Part shown: in pieces, positions 1-6,180 of the stretch
Layout of the letters: each line of letters starts with the position of its first letter
Position numbering within the stretch: the first letter of the stretch is position 1
Assembly (NCBI GenBank): GCA_002686955.1
Contig: NYZA01000254.1
Location: forward strand, 1-10,561
Reading direction: 5' to 3'
Source: Gemmatimonadota bacterium
GTDB taxonomy: Bacteria; GCA-2686955
DNA: 10,561 bases
Position numbers and translations under genes: made by a program
Notes under the pieces: model-generated
The model's database searches: none
What the model saw: the letters and a program-made list of their open reading frames with translations, nothing else
What the model was told of the DNA's origin: nothing

Positions 1-34
1 CAACAACCTTGGCGGCACCGCCCTTACAGTTGTC

Positions 35-54
35 GCCCCTCGGGGCAGTTTTTT
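35..54 (+). terminator. Possible rho-independent terminator, plus strand
   Basis: A short GC hairpin (GCCCC facing GGGGC, with at most a four-base loop) is followed two bases later by six T residues at 49-54. It would end transcription entering from the left edge of the window and so protect the convergent SLATT gene. The stem is short. The hairpin also lies inside the stretch that would be the body of an attC site read on the minus strand, so it may be attC structure instead. Confidence 0.35.
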
Positions 55-81
55 CTCTTGACTACCGGTGGGCTCATAAGT

Positions 82-88
82 GTTAGGC
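82..88 (-). other. attC-like core site (R'' box) at end of cassette
   Basis: On the minus strand this reads GCCTAAC, an exact match to the integron attC consensus RYYYAAC. It contains the TAA stop of the SLATT gene, which is common where a gene cassette runs into its attC. The core plus the following bases (GCCTAACACTTAT) matches, in inverted orientation and with one extra base, the site at 3080-3093 (GCCTAACAACTTAT). A one-base offset between arms recalls the unpaired base typical of attC stems. The matching GTTRRRY end is not visible and would lie left of position 1, so a complete attC cannot be shown here. Confidence 0.5.
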
Positions 89-517
89 CTCACTTTCGCT
101 ATCCTCCTTCGCCGAGTACTGCCGCCACACGGAGTTCTGTGCCGAAATGAGATTCTCGACCCGCATCGCAAGCACTGGAAGCGGCTCGTCCACCGAATAG
201 ACTCCACCACGCGAAAGATACATGTATTTCTCGTGCTTCAGTGATTCGCATGTGCCTCTGTAGCCGATCCAGTTCTCTTGATACTTTCCAAGACTCAGCA
301 TTCCAGTTGCTACGGCCACAAACACACCCAACAGGCCAACTCCGAATCGGGCCCACTCGTATTCGCCGGTGTACGCAGACAGAAGTGGTATTGAGGCGGA
401 AGCGATCAGCGCAGAGATCTGCAGCAGCTTGAATGCCCTCTGGTTTCTACCACTGGCCTCATCATACCATGAGATCTGGTCATCCAATCGTTCCTCTACG
501 TACCTGTCCGCATCCAC
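83..517 (-). CDS. SLATT/DUF4231 two-helix membrane protein, predicted defence effector
   Basis: This 144-residue protein has the hallmarks of the DUF4231/SLATT family. An N-terminal segment carries LDDQISWYD (residues 11-19). Two hydrophobic helices follow at about 30-49 and 57-77, then the conserved KYQENWIGYRGTCESLKHEKYMY block (78-100). SLATT proteins are two-helix membrane proteins that accompany nucleotide-generating or nucleotide-sensing partners in bacterial conflict systems. They are predicted to form pores or disrupt the membrane when triggered, but that activity is not shown by this sequence. The start is GTG at 517, supported by GGGGAGG six bases upstream. The stop codon lies inside an attC-like core. 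Its likely partner is the TIR gene upstream on the same strand, now separated from it by an IS256-type element. The gene looks intact. The family call is firm and the role is inferred. Confidence 0.85.
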   Translation of the reverse strand: MDADRYVEERLDDQISWYDEASGRNQRAFKLLQISALIASASIPLLSAYTGEYEWARFGVGLLGVFVAVATGMLSLGKYQENWIGYRGTCESLKHEKYMYLSRGGVYSVDEPLPVLAMRVENLISAQNSVWRQYSAKEDSESEA

Positions 518-613
518 GCCAACCCTCCCCTCACGTTTTTCCGTTCAGACGCCATTTGCGGTGTTGCATGGCACACAGTTTCGCTTGTTTAGATTCTTGA
601 GTCCGCCCTTCGC

Positions 614-622
614 CCGGATCGC
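614..622. repeat. Left target-site duplication of the IS element
   Basis: CCGGATCGC occurs directly before the left inverted repeat and again at 2049-2057 after the right one. Nine bases is a normal duplication length for IS256-family insertions. The copies are identical, which points to a fairly recent insertion. Confidence 0.85.
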
Positions 623-670
623 GAGATATTGTCAAAAATTGTGGCTCGGGGGGGCCGGGTTGAGGGCGTG
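623..670 (+). repeat. Left terminal inverted repeat of IS256-type element
   Basis: It begins GAGATATTGTCAAAA and runs through a seven-G block to GGGTTGAGGGCGTG. It pairs with 1999-2046 with four mismatches over 48 bases. It is the presumed transposase binding end. Confidence 0.9.
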
Positions 671-744
671 AAAAGAGGCGGCGTATCCTTCGGGTACCAA
701 GAAAACCCGAGGCCCGGCGGAAGCCGCAGAAGGAGACGCCACCC

Positions 745-1994
745 ATGCTTAGAATCGCGGAAACCGAGACCGGTGTCGAGACCGAAGATGGCCGAAGCCT
801 GGACGAAATCGTGAAAGCTGGAGCCCAGCGCATGCTGATGAGCGCGCTGCAGGCCGAGGTCGGCGAGTACCTCGCCGCACACGAGGGCGAGCGGGATGAG
901 CGGGGCCACAGCGTCGTGACCCGCAACGGCGCCAGCCGCCCGCGCAAGCTCTCGACCGGCGCCGGGACACTCACGGTGCGCACGCCTCGAGTTCGCGATC
1001 GTGGGACGGACACGGAAGGGCAGCGGCGCAAATTCACGAGCAAGATTCTGCCTCCCTACATGCGGAAGACTCCGAAGGTCGCGGAAGTGATTCCGATTCT
1101 ATACCTTCGCGGGCTTTCGACGGGGGACTTCAAGCCCGCTCTCGCTGCGCTTTTGGGGAACGAGGGGGCGCTGGCCTTTCTCCGACCACGATCACCCGGC
1201 TCACGAGCGAATGGCGCCAGCATTACGAGGCATTCTGCAAGCGCGACCTGAGCAAGAACGAGTTCGTATACGTCTGGGCGGACGGCATCCACTTCCGCAT
1301 TCGCCTGGAGGAGGACCGGCTCTGCACATTGGTGCTCATGGGGGTCCGTGCCGACGGGACCAAGGAGCTGATCGCGGTCGCCGACGGCTACCGAGAGAGC
1401 ACGAAGAGCTGGTCGGAGGTACAGCGTGATCTCAGCCGCCGCGGGCTGCAGGCGCCGGTCCTGGCGATCGGGGACGGCGCCCTCGGATTCTGGGCCGCCG
1501 TGCGCGACGTGTGGCCCGAAACCAGCGAGCAGCGGTGCTGGGTCCACAAGCTGGCCAACGTCCTGGACAAGCTGCCCAAACGAATCCAGCCCAGAGCGAA
1601 GCGAGCGCTCCACGAGATCATGAATGCGGAGTCCAAGAAGGACGCCCTCGATGTCGTGCAGGAGTTCGAGGCGCAGTTCAGCGCCACGTACCCCAAAGCT
1701 GTCGCTTGTCTCCTGAAGGACTCCGATGCCCTGCTCTCGTTCTACGACTTCCCCGCCGATCACTGGCGTCACATTCGAACCACGAACGCCATCGAGTCGA
1801 GCTTCGCCACGGTGCGGCTGAGACAGCGCATTACCAAGGGCGCGGGCACCCGCCTACGAGCTCTGACCATGGCCTTCAAGCTCCTCGAGATGGCACAGAA
1901 ACGATGGCGGAGGATCAATGGCCACTCGCTGCTCGGCGACGTCGTCGAGCGCGTCACCTACGTCGACGGAATCAAACTTGAAGAAGCTGCCTGA
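745..1994 (+). pseudogene. IS256-family (mutator) transposase, split by a frameshift
   Basis: Two plus-strand frames together make a normal-length IS256 transposase of about 416 residues. The first runs from ATG 745 (AGGAGA eight bases upstream) through LDEIVKAGAQRMLMSAL to LAALLGNEG, then reads out of frame and stops at 1251. The second resumes one frame back at about 1168 with GLSPTTITRL and ends at 1994. The DDE residues are present in the second part: D in YVWADGIHF, D in LAIGDGALGFW and E in NAIESSFATVRLRQ, plus the QRCWVHKLANVL motif. The break falls in a run of five G at 1164-1168. One more G would restore GNEGGAGLSP, so a single-base deletion (or a sequencing error) is the simplest explanation. 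Programmed -1 slippage at the G run is possible but is not usual for this family. No neighbouring gene depends on it. Confidence 0.88.
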
Positions 1995-1998
1995 TTCT

Positions 1999-2046
1999 CA
2001 TGCCCTCAACCCAGCCCCCCCGATCCACAACTTTTGACAATATCTC
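1999..2046 (-). repeat. Right terminal inverted repeat of IS256-type element
   Basis: The reverse complement of 623-670 with four substitutions, it ends TTTTGACAATATCTC. It starts five bases after the transposase stop. Confidence 0.9.
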
Positions 2047-2048
2047 AT

Positions 2049-2057
2049 CCGGATCGC
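2049..2057. repeat. Right target-site duplication of the IS element
   Basis: CCGGATCGC, identical to 614-622. Confidence 0.85.
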
Positions 2058-2169
2058 TTCCTGCCTCGATTTTCTGAGTCACGCGGCACGTCGCCCTTCA
2101 TATTTCCGTGGCATGTCTCGCACTCCGAAACGTCTCCTTTGCCCATCCCGTCCACTACGCGACTACCAC

Positions 2170-3033
2170 TTACAGACTCTGCCACATTGTTGCGTAGAAC
2201 ACGGCGAAAAGAAGCATTGCGAGGACCATCACGATGAACGCATTGCGAATCCTGTAACGCCCTGCTGTCAGTCCTCCTAGTGCGAATGAAGAGCCGGGCA
2301 GCCAAACCCAAGACATCTTGATCATGGCCGTTTCGCTCATGCTATTGAAATCCCAAAGATAGATGACACCAATCTGCGCCATCGAATAGGCTAGCGTTGC
2401 CCAGTAGAATCCACGCAACTGTTTTCGCACCAGCTCCTTCGCGCCTGCCCGCGAGGCCATAATGTAGTTAATTTGAACGGTGGTCAGCCGCGGCGTATGT
2501 TCATGTTCTCTCTTTAGATTCTCGTTTGCTTCATCTAGATCCTCACCGAACAGTATGTAGCTGCCGTTGTGGTTCTTGTTCACCCACTCACTCGCGCGCA
2601 CCTGGAGTCGCGAATGAAACCTGCGCCAGGCTAAGTCAGCATTGAGAGTGTCAATCAGATCATCAAGGGACTCCGCAGGTTCCCGATCTTGAGTGAATCT
2701 TAGCCAGTTTGTTATTGCCACCGCGTTGCTGCTGTTGAGAGAATGATCGAATTCCTTGTACTGCACCGGTACAATTCGCTTATTGGACTCCTCAGCGAGA
2801 CTCAATTCAGCTCCGCACGTCTGTGACCCGAAATATTCATCGGACAGAACGCAAACGAATGCAGACGCCCCTTCGATAGCCTGCGCTATCTCGTTCCACC
2901 AATTAGACGAGTAGGGAATATCCTCCCAGTCAATCCATACCTCCAGACCGCGGTCATGCAGCTTTGAACTTAGCTTCTTGACGAAGGTCGCATCCCGGCG
3001 AGAGTAGGATATGAGCACATCGCTTAGTACCAC
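2170..3033 (-). CDS. TIR-domain protein with C-terminal transmembrane helices
   Basis: This is a 287-residue protein. Residues 4-95 form a bacterial TIR domain: DVLISYSRRD at the first strand, GLEVWIDWEDI, then AFVCVLSDEYFGSQTCGAEL. E76 in CGAEL is the expected catalytic glutamate of NAD-consuming TIR enzymes. Residues about 130-205 (DLAWRRFHSRLQVRASEW, then LFGEDLDEANENL and YIMASRAGAK) match the linker that follows TIR domains in many bacterial TIR-WD40 and TIR-TPR proteins. Here the linker leads into hydrophobic helices at about 209-227, 240-258 and 264-283 instead of repeats. The protein is therefore probably membrane-anchored. Known bacterial TIR proteins cleave NAD or make cyclic ADP-ribose signals during phage defence, and that role is inferred here. 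GTG 3033 is the chosen start, with AAGGAG ten bases upstream. The ATG at 3043 opens only a five-codon frame. Its likely partner is the SLATT gene downstream on the same strand. GC is visibly lower than in the lpx genes. Confidence 0.85.
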   Translation of the reverse strand: MVLSDVLISYSRRDATFVKKLSSKLHDRGLEVWIDWEDIPYSSNWWNEIAQAIEGASAFVCVLSDEYFGSQTCGAELSLAEESNKRIVPVQYKEFDHSLNSSNAVAITNWLRFTQDREPAESLDDLIDTLNADLAWRRFHSRLQVRASEWVNKNHNGSYILFGEDLDEANENLKREHEHTPRLTTVQINYIMASRAGAKELVRKQLRGFYWATLAYSMAQIGVIYLWDFNSMSETAMIKMSWVWLPGSSFALGGLTAGRYRIRNAFIVMVLAMLLFAVFYATMWQSL

Positions 3034-3079
3034 GCCTGCATATCTCCTTGCGGTTTCTCTACTTCATTTCCTTCTTCGA

Positions 3080-3086
3080 GCCTAAC
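3080..3086 (-). other. Integron-type core site upstream of the TIR gene (R' box, GTTAGGC)
   Basis: On the minus strand this reads GTTAGGC, an exact GTTRRRY core. Integron integrases cut after the G, so a cassette would begin TTAGGC, 52 bases before the TIR start codon. It forms an inverted repeat with the core at the SLATT stop, and the match extends outward (AATAAGTTGTTAGGC here against CATAAGTGTTAGGC there). A weak partner core lies 72 bases into the flank (GCTGAAC on the minus strand at 3145-3151, one base off RYYYAAC), which would make a degenerate attC of usual size. Otherwise this may be the edge of an attI site. Confidence 0.5.
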
Positions 3087-3738
3087 AACTTATTACCAAC
3101 CCTCCCACAACCCCCGGCCACCCCGCACGCTCCGCTCGCCCAGTGGTTCAGCACTCAGAGTGCTTGCAGCAGTGGTGGCCGATGCGGAAACGACCGGCGT
3201 GGCTGGATCTTAGCAGAATCCGCCGCGGTCTTGGCCGGGGGAAGTCCGCCGAAGCGACGGCAGGTATATCCCCGGAGATCCGTGGATATCCGGAAGTGCG
3301 GCAATCGTGGATATCGGGTATTTGGGGCCGTAGATACCGGGAATCAGGGGGCTGCGGGTGGCGAGCGCGAGGCGGATTGCACGCGCCTCTGGGTGGTCCA
3401 CATCTTGCTCTCGCGGGGCGGTCATGAGATCAACAGATGACGGCAGGGGCTGGAGTTTCCGGAGACAGTGGAGTTCGCCGCCACCTGGCAGGCACAAGGG
3501 ACAGGCCGCCGTGGCATCGGGATCGCGACGCGGGCGCAACCGTGCCGAGACCCGCGCGGCTTTGCAGGAACCCTCCATCCCGCGGGTCAACTGTCTTCCC
3601 TCGAGCGGTCAGCGAGCGACCCGGACCGAGCCTCTGCTCACAGCTCCGGAGGCGACGCGGATTCGGCAAGCCGGCGGTGCAATTTCCGTCTACTTCAACC
3701 AATCTCGTTCCGTGGCCACGGCGAGCTCCCCCGCAGCC
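3087..3738. other. Gene-poor stretch between cassette boundary and integrase remnant
   Basis: I find no convincing gene here. Open frames exist on both strands, but their products (rich in R, G, A and P) resemble no family I know. Two features stand out. There is a small hairpin, AGCAC-TCAGA-GTGCT, at 3150-3164. There are also spaced near-repeats of GTGGATATCCGG at 3282-3293, 3307-3318 and, degenerate, 3330-3341, with a weaker copy near 3262-3275. In an integron this interval would hold attI and the cassette promoter, or decayed cassettes. None of these can be assigned with confidence. Confidence 0.5.
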
Positions 3739-3903
3739 GTCAACGACTGGACTGGCGCGGCGGCTCGCGAGTCGGGGACCGCTCTGCTGGAAATGCGTCG
3801 CCTTCTGGGTATAGAGCGCTATTCGCGAAGCACAATGCGAAACTACATGGGTTGGGCAGCGCGATTCCTGGACTACCTCGCCCCGGGGCGAGCGACACTT
3901 CCG
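3739..3903 (+). pseudogene. Fragment of a tyrosine recombinase, integron-integrase-like N-terminal domain
   Basis: A short plus-strand stretch translates to NDW near 3742-3750, then LLEMRRLLGIERYSRSTMRN and YMGWAARFLDYLA (about 3784-3894). This is the pattern of the SAM-like DNA-binding domain that opens integron and related integrases (L..E.R....YS..T...Y..W..RF..F). The catalytic domain with its R...H..R...Y residues is missing. After about 3900 the frame runs into an interspersed repeat and then across the lpxA antisense strand, so this is a remnant. It points away from the TIR-SLATT cassette, as intI does relative to its cassettes. The 600-base gap to the core site at 3080 is longer than usual. 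A XerC-like or phage integrase fragment is the alternative. Confidence 0.45.
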
Positions 3904-3910
3904 CGAGGAG

Positions 3911-3955
3911 GCGTCATCCTGGCCAGAGCCGGGATCCAGGATTGCTCGATTCGCC
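3911..3955. repeat. Interspersed palindromic repeat of the VIPAKAGIQ-translating type
   Basis: The sequence around CGTCATCCTGGCC and GGGATCCAGGATT reads VILARAGIQDCSIRQDS in one frame. This closely resembles the intergenic repeats of many proteobacterial genomes (CGTCATTCCCGCG..., wrongly translated as VIPAKAGIQ). The core can fold, with CCTGGC facing GCCGGG. It directly follows the integrase fragment and probably marks where that gene was lost. Only one copy is visible in this window. Confidence 0.5.
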
Positions 3956-4041
3956 AGGACAGCGACGAAAGGAACAGGTCCAACAAAGCAGAACCAAGGC
4001 TCTTCCCGACGCCTATCCGCGAGCTATTCCCGCGCGGCCCC

Positions 4042-4830
4042 TCAGCGCCCCGCCCGCATCATGCCACGCGAGCTCTTGCGAATGAAGTCGATCAGCGGGA
4101 GCACGATCGGGTGAGGCTCTTGAGCATCCAGCCTCTCGAGCGCCGCGGCGACGGTCAGCTTCGAGCGGAAGATCGTCTTGTAGGCGCGCCGGATCTCGCG
4201 AATCTCCTGCTGGCTGAAGCCGCGCCGCGAGAGCCCCACGGCGTTGGCGCCGACGATCCTCGGCTCCGAACCGGCCGCGAGCGCATAGGTCGGCACATCT
4301 TGGGTGACGCGGGAGCAGCCCCCGATCATCGCGTGGGCGCCGACGTGCACGAATTGGTGCACACCCGTCAGTCCACCGATGATGGCGTGGTCGTCCACCC
4401 GCACGTGGCCGGCGAGATTGGCCGAGTTGGCCAGAACGACATTGTTGCCGAGCCGACAGTTGTGGCCCACATGAGAGTAGGCCATGAGCAGATTGTCGCT
4501 GCCGAGCCGGGTTTCCTCGTCGATGGAGGTCGCCCGATTCACGGTGCAGTACTCTCGGAAGGTGTTGCGGTCCCCCACGATCGTATAGGTCACATCTCCC
4601 GCGAATTTCAGATCTTGCGGGGTCGATCCGACCACCGCCCCATGGTGGATCTGGTTGCCCCGTCCCAAACGGGTGTGAGCTCCCACCATCGCGTGAGCAC
4701 CCACCACGGTGTCGTCCCCGATGACGACGTCTTCTTCGATGACTGCGTAGGGGCCAATCACCACTCCATCTCCAACGCGGGTCGCCGCATGCACGACCGC
4801 GGTGGGGTGGATTCCACTGACCAGTTCCAT
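4042..4830 (-). CDS. lpxA: UDP-N-acetylglucosamine O-acyltransferase LpxA
   Basis: This enzyme performs the first step of lipid A synthesis, moving a 3-hydroxyacyl chain from ACP to UDP-GlcNAc in the cytoplasm. The 262-residue protein is full length. It has the left-handed beta-helix hexapeptide repeats from residue 7 (IHPTAVVHAATRVGDGVVIG) to about 185. The catalytic histidine is H123 in SHVGHNC (H125 in E. coli). The helical C-terminus carries GLSRRGFS. The glycine of IGGCSRV (G171) aligns with the E. coli chain-length ruler G173, suggesting a longer acyl chain than enzymes with methionine there. ATG 4830 is chosen because the frame is open further upstream but overlaps lpxC-fabZ, and a GAGG-type site precedes it. 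It starts 11 bases after the lpxC-fabZ stop and is the last gene of the operon seen; no lpxB follows. Confidence 0.95.
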   Translation of the reverse strand: MELVSGIHPTAVVHAATRVGDGVVIGPYAVIEEDVVIGDDTVVGAHAMVGAHTRLGRGNQIHHGAVVGSTPQDLKFAGDVTYTIVGDRNTFREYCTVNRATSIDEETRLGSDNLLMAYSHVGHNCRLGNNVVLANSANLAGHVRVDDHAIIGGLTGVHQFVHVGAHAMIGGCSRVTQDVPTYALAAGSEPRIVGANAVGLSRRGFSQQEIREIRRAYKTIFRSKLTVAAALERLDAQEPHPIVLPLIDFIRKSSRGMMRAGR

Positions 4831-4841
4831 GCCCTCGATCC

Positions 4842-6140
4842 TCACTTGGAAGCTCCTATCGAATTCGGTCGATCCACCACCATGGCTTGCATCTCCGTCT
4901 CGCAGACGACCACCCCTTGGACGGTCGCTCGGGCGCTGATCCGGGAGAGGCGCTGCAGTCGTCTCACGAAGACCTCGAGTCGAAGCTGGTCCCCCGGAAC
5001 GACCGTCTTTCGGAATCGGGCGTTTTCGACCGCCGCAAGATAGACCATCTTTCCCTCGAAGTCTTCCCGACTTCTGTAGAGGAGGTAGGCGGCGGCCTGC
5101 GCCAAGGCTTCGAGAATGAGTACGCCGGGCATGACCGGCTGTCCAGGAAAATGCCCTTCGAAGTACGGCTCGCACGCGGTGACGTTCTTGATCGCGACCA
5201 TTCGCTTGCCGATCTCGATCTCTACGATGCGGTCGACCAGCAAGAAGGGGTATCGGTGAGGCAGAATCTCCATCACTCGCTGAATGTCATAGAGTCCCCC
5301 CTCTTCGACGGCTTTTTCTCGAACCAACTCCTTCGCGAAGCTCACATTCGCCGCGTGGCCGGCGCGGATCGCTATCACGTGCCCGAGGATCCTGCCCGGC
5401 ACCAATGAGAGGTCGCCGATCAGGTCGAGCATCTTGTGGCGAGCGGGCTCATCGGGAAAGCGCAACGGCTCTTCGTTCAGCGTGCCCTCTTTGCTGAAAA
5501 CCACCGCGTTTTCGAGGCTGCCACCTTGGATCAGCCCCTGCGCGCGGAGATGCTCGATTTCGTGATCGAAGCAGAAAGTGCGGGCGGGTGCCACCCGATC
5601 CCGAAAGTGGCTCAAGGGCTCCGAGACCGTGCCCATGCCGAGCTGCGGATGCTCGAAATCGATGTTGAAGGTGACCCGGAACTCGTCGGGAGAGGGCAGG
5701 TAGACGAGTTCGGCTCCCCCCTCTCGGAAATGCACCGGTCCGTTTAGCCGAAAGAGCTCGGGGGAAGCGCTCTGAGGCTCGACCCCGGCACGATCGATCG
5801 CCTCGACCACGGGCAGCGCGCTGCCGTCCAATGCCGGTGGTTCGGGTCCATCGAGCTCGATGAGCGCATTGTCGACATCGCAGCCGCGCAGCGCCGCTAG
5901 CACGTGCTCCACCGTGTGCACCTCGACACCATCTTCGGACGCGAGATTCGTCCCTCGCGGAGTGGTGTGCACCCGTTCGATTCTGCCCGGGATCTCGGGG
6001 CGGCCCTCGACATCGCTCCGGACGAAGATGCGCCCCGTCGATTCGGCCGCGGGGAGCAGTCGCATCTTCACCGTCCGGCCGGTGTGCAGACCCACTCCCT
6101 CGAACTCGATCGGGGCGGCGATTGTGCACTGACGTCTCAT
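4842..6140 (-). CDS. lpxC/fabZ: Bifunctional LpxC deacetylase / FabZ dehydratase fusion
   Basis: One 432-residue protein joins two enzymes. Residues 1-275 are LpxC, the zinc deacetylase that commits UDP-acyl-GlcNAc to lipid A. It shows GVGLHTG (15-21), TVEHVLAAL with E78 and ligand H79, DGSALP (105-110), [11 protein letters not shown] with ligands H235 and D239, and GHAANVSF with H262. Residues about 284-432 are FabZ, the 3-hydroxyacyl-ACP dehydratase of fatty acid synthesis, with [26 protein letters not shown] (H330) and LILEALAQ (E344). All key residues of both halves are present. LpxC and FabZ draw on the same 3-hydroxyacyl-ACP pool, so fusion ties their amounts together. The fusion is known from Bacteroidota, Chlorobi and related phyla. 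The start is ATG 6140. It lies 40 bases after lpxD and 11 before lpxA. Confidence 0.96.
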   Translation of the reverse strand: MRRQCTIAAPIEFEGVGLHTGRTVKMRLLPAAESTGRIFVRSDVEGRPEIPGRIERVHTTPRGTNLASEDGVEVHTVEHVLAALRGCDVDNALIELDGPEPPALDGSALPVVEAIDRAGVEPQSASPELFRLNGPVHFREGGAELVYLPSPDEFRVTFNIDFEHPQLGMGTVSEPLSHFRDRVAPARTFCFDHEIEHLRAQGLIQGGSLENAVVFSKEGTLNEEPLRFPDEPARHKMLDLIGDLSLVPGRILGHVIAIRAGHAANVSFAKELVREKAVEEGGLYDIQRVMEILPHRYPFLLVDRIVEIEIGKRMVAIKNVTACEPYFEGHFPGQPVMPGVLILEALAQAAAYLLYRSREDFEGKMVYLAAVENARFRKTVVPGDQLRLEVFVRRLQRLSRISARATVQGVVVCETEMQAMVVDRPNSIGASK

Positions 6141-6180
6141 CGGACCTTTCCAGGGAACCGCGCGCCTGCGCCCGCTGCCC

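Larger units (their letters stand above)
623..2048 (+). mobile_element. IS256-family insertion sequence
   Basis: This element of about 1426 bases carries one mutator-type transposase on the plus strand, long terminal inverted repeats (623-670 and 1999-2046, four mismatches in 48) and a perfect nine-base target duplication. It sits between the minus-strand TIR and SLATT genes. With the element and one duplication removed, their spacer would be about 217 bases. The tips are uneven: taking the nine-base duplication at face value leaves two extra bases (AT, 2047-2048) at the right end, so the exact right boundary could be 2046 or 2048. The transposase is frameshifted, so this copy may not move by itself. 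Confidence 0.92.

Noticed and set aside
531-1043. Minus-strand 170-codon frame across the IS left end
   Set aside because: It crosses the inverted repeat and lies antisense to the transposase, so it is a shadow.
3141-3180. Possible tRNA or terminator around the AGCAC/GTGCT hairpin
   Set aside because: There is no cloverleaf, no anticodon arm and no T-run, only one five-base stem.
3048-3440. Plus-strand 130-codon frame upstream of the TIR gene
   Set aside because: It has a low-complexity product, starts inside the TIR leader, crosses the core site and has no domain.
3358-5043. Long plus-strand open frame of 561 codons
   Set aside because: Only its middle (about 3739-3903) resembles a protein family. 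The rest runs antisense to lpxA and lpxC-fabZ, where GC-rich codon bias keeps the frame open.
4831-5175. N-terminal extension of the lpxA frame
   Set aside because: The extra residues overlap the FabZ coding region and show no LpxA similarity. The ATG at 4830 gives a normal-length protein.
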